64,000 nucleotides of DNA from Methylophilus sp. 13 (GTDB lineage: Bacteria; Pseudomonadota; Gammaproteobacteria; Burkholderiales; Methylophilaceae): assembly GCF_015354335.1 (NCBI RefSeq), contig NZ_JADKYR010000001.1, positions 186,001 to 250,000 on the forward strand, read 5' to 3'. Below, piece after piece: positions 62,713-64,000 of the stretch (position 1 is the first letter of the stretch; the number at the start of each line of letters is the position of its first letter). Position numbers and translations under genes: made by a program. The notes below the pieces were generated by a model that was not told where the DNA came from, searched no databases, and worked only from the letters and a program-made list of their open reading frames with translations.

Positions 62713-63417
62713 ATGTTGTCGGTTGCCAGCTCCCCTCAAACTGCTTCACTTGCACCTGCGCTGACACCAGCAAGCGAGCCGTTGACCTTTAACCCACTGC
62801 AAATGCTGCCGATCTTTGAGCCCGAGCAGCAAGTCTGTCTCGTACGCCGGGAGGCGCAAACTGCAATCAGCGACTACCTGCAGCTGGCAGCGCGCAGCTT
62901 GGCGCCTGGACTGCGCAACGTGATTTCATTGCAGCCCGCACTTGCGCCACAGTTGCGTGCTTTGCCGTTGCCTGCACAGCCGGGCCGCGAAGCGTTTATT
63001 CAAGAGCTGGCACAATTGGTGACGGTGTTTGCCGAGCTGCTGGATTGCCAGACCGTGGGCCTGCGACTGGAAGTATTGCAAAAAGCCATGTGCCCGCAAT
63101 TTCATGTTGACCATACCGGAATTCGGCTGCTGTGTACCTACATGGGGCCAGGCACCGAATGGCTGGAGGAAGCATTTGCCGACCGCAGTTATTTAAAGCA
63201 CCGCAGTCACTTAAACCCGCCTGGACTCAACAACCAACAGCGTGCAGGCGTGGTACTCGATGCGCGTGGCATCAGACAGGCAGACGCCTTTGATATCGTA
63301 TTGCTCAAAGGTAGTCAGTGGCAAGGGAACACCGTAGGCGGCGCCATTCATCGTTCGCCTGTGGTGCCAGAGGGGCAGACACGCGTCGTACTCGCGCTGG
63401 ATGCCATCAGGGATTAA
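62713..63417 (+). CDS. DUF1826-family protein
   Basis: A 234-residue protein from MLSVASSPQTASLAP. Family blocks: CPQFHVDHTGIRLLCTYMGPGTEWLEE and FDIVLLKGSQWQGN with HRSPVVP. His-x-Asp (VDHTG) and a later His resemble a metal-dependent dioxygenase core, but function is unproven. DUF1826 genes often neighbour COG0523 GTPases under Zur control, as here. The ATG at 62713 starts two bases after the preceding stop. Confidence 0.85.
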   Translation: MLSVASSPQTASLAPALTPASEPLTFNPLQMLPIFEPEQQVCLVRREAQTAISDYLQLAARSLAPGLRNVISLQPALAPQLRALPLPAQPGREAFIQELAQLVTVFAELLDCQTVGLRLEVLQKAMCPQFHVDHTGIRLLCTYMGPGTEWLEEAFADRSYLKHRSHLNPPGLNNQQRAGVVLDARGIRQADAFDIVLLKGSQWQGNTVGGAIHRSPVVPEGQTRVVLALDAIRD

Positions 63418-63518
63418 CGCGCTGTGATGAAAATAACTTGCCCGATTCATGAGTGTGTCATCAGAACATGGCTAGATAGCGGACGCGCTCATCGCAGGTT
63501 TTTTAATCGCCAGACTGC

Positions 63519-63863
63519 ATGCTAAATCACTACATACGGACCCGACTCAATCAATGGCTGCTAGGCGCCCTGCTGGCAGTCTTGCTGTTTTTTGTATTTG
63601 CGCAGCAGCATGCGATTGCGCACGCCATCTCTCACCTGTCTGAAGAGATTAATCACACCCTCAAGCATGATAAAACCAGCCAGGACAATCTGTGTGAAGA
63701 ATGCCTGTGCCTGGACAATCTCCCTGACACGCTACTGCCAGGGCGTCTGCTACTGCTACATGCACCAGACCTCGTCACATCAGCCCAAACCAGCCATACC
63801 GTTTTACATACCAAACCGTCCTATCGCCGCTACGCTGCGCGCGCACCACCTCTTTTCGTTTGA
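63519..63863 (+). CDS. DUF2946-like His/Cys-rich membrane protein
   Basis: A 114-residue protein with one N-terminal membrane helix (LLGALLAVLLFFVFAQQHAIAHAISHLSEEI) that includes several histidines. A CEECLCLDNLP motif and a basic, aromatic C-terminus follow. The His and Cys pattern matches the DUF2946 family linked to metal and TonB-receptor genes. It stands between DUF1826 and a new exported protein. Metal binding is inferred. Confidence 0.65.
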   Translation: MLNHYIRTRLNQWLLGALLAVLLFFVFAQQHAIAHAISHLSEEINHTLKHDKTSQDNLCEECLCLDNLPDTLLPGRLLLLHAPDLVTSAQTSHTVLHTKPSYRRYAARAPPLFV

Positions 63864-63927
63864 GCCCTGATAACCCCAACACAACCAGACGAAAAAGGCC
63901 TCAGCGTGAGGCCAAGAGGACAACTTT

Positions 63928-64000
63928 ATGAAGATCAAACGCATCATTTCTGTAGCGGTGGGCGGCCTGTTTGCCAGCTACCCTGCAATCTCAGTACTGG
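63928..64000 (+). CDS. Start of an exported protein (possibly a TonB-dependent receptor)
   Basis: ATG at 63928 with AAGAGGA upstream opens MKIKRIISVAVGGLFASYPA, a signal peptide, before the window ends. The setting after a DUF2946-like gene in a zinc operon suggests an outer-membrane receptor for zinc, but only about 24 codons are visible. Confidence 0.5.
   Translation, partial: MKIKRIISVAVGGLFASYPAISVL

Noticed and set aside
1-64000. CRISPR arrays, prophage, insertion sequences and classical riboswitches
   Set aside because: No regularly spaced direct repeats, transposase or phage structural genes, and no riboswitch consensus was recognised on reading both strands.

Overview
The window looks like a chromosomal segment of a beta-proteobacterial methylotroph, most likely family Methylophilaceae. 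This is inferred from gene content and gene order, not from any search. The grounds are the beta-proteobacterial leuC-leuD-leuB-asd-fimV block, the pabC-mltG-tmk-holB-pilZ-tatD block, and a full oxidative trimethylamine (TMA) degradation locus. I see no transposase, integrase, prophage or CRISPR array. Most of the window is compact housekeeping DNA.

Layout. 1-7735 (minus strand): fimV (cut by the window edge), asd, an entericidin-like lipoprotein, yajQ, ppnP, leuB, leuD and leuC, with a divergent MmyB-like regulator at 7886. 8697-13900 (minus): argD, argF, argG and cimA, that is arginine synthesis plus the citramalate entry to isoleucine. 13963-14563: a membrane protein preceded by an uncalled 34-residue peptide gene. 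14990-18367 (plus): mqo and a beta-helix-type lipoprotein. 18415-23630 (minus): rnr, rlmB and an ABC exporter, with a divergent tRNA-Leu(CAG). 23891-30663 (minus): two small envelope proteins, then pabC-mltG-tmk-holB-pilZ-tatD-MBL hydrolase. 30875-38887: small genes, a GGDEF/EAL protein with an ethylene-receptor-like membrane domain, and an RNase II-like / spermidine-synthase-like / RlmL-like operon. 38981-42337 (minus): an exosortase H locus with its own IPTL-CTERM serine protease. 42470-45078 (plus): selO, a Fur/Zur-family regulator and a DCC-family protein.

45258-59373 is the most interesting part. It holds TMAO demethylase (tdm), TMA monooxygenase (tmm), three dimethylamine monooxygenase subunits, a membrane PAS protein without an output domain, a NarX-like kinase, a NarL-like response regulator, an APC-family permease and a GcvT-like folate protein. 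Together they would convert TMA to TMAO, then to dimethylamine, then to monomethylamine, releasing formaldehyde to tetrahydrofolate. Three NarL-type 7-2-7 dyads lie upstream of tmm, the permease and the gcvT-like gene. They suggest that the local two-component system controls the whole locus.

59622-64000 (plus) is a probable zinc-starvation operon: a ZIP transporter, two COG0523 GTPases, a DUF1826 protein, a DUF2946-like protein and the start of an exported protein. It is preceded by two tandem palindromes that fit Zur operators.
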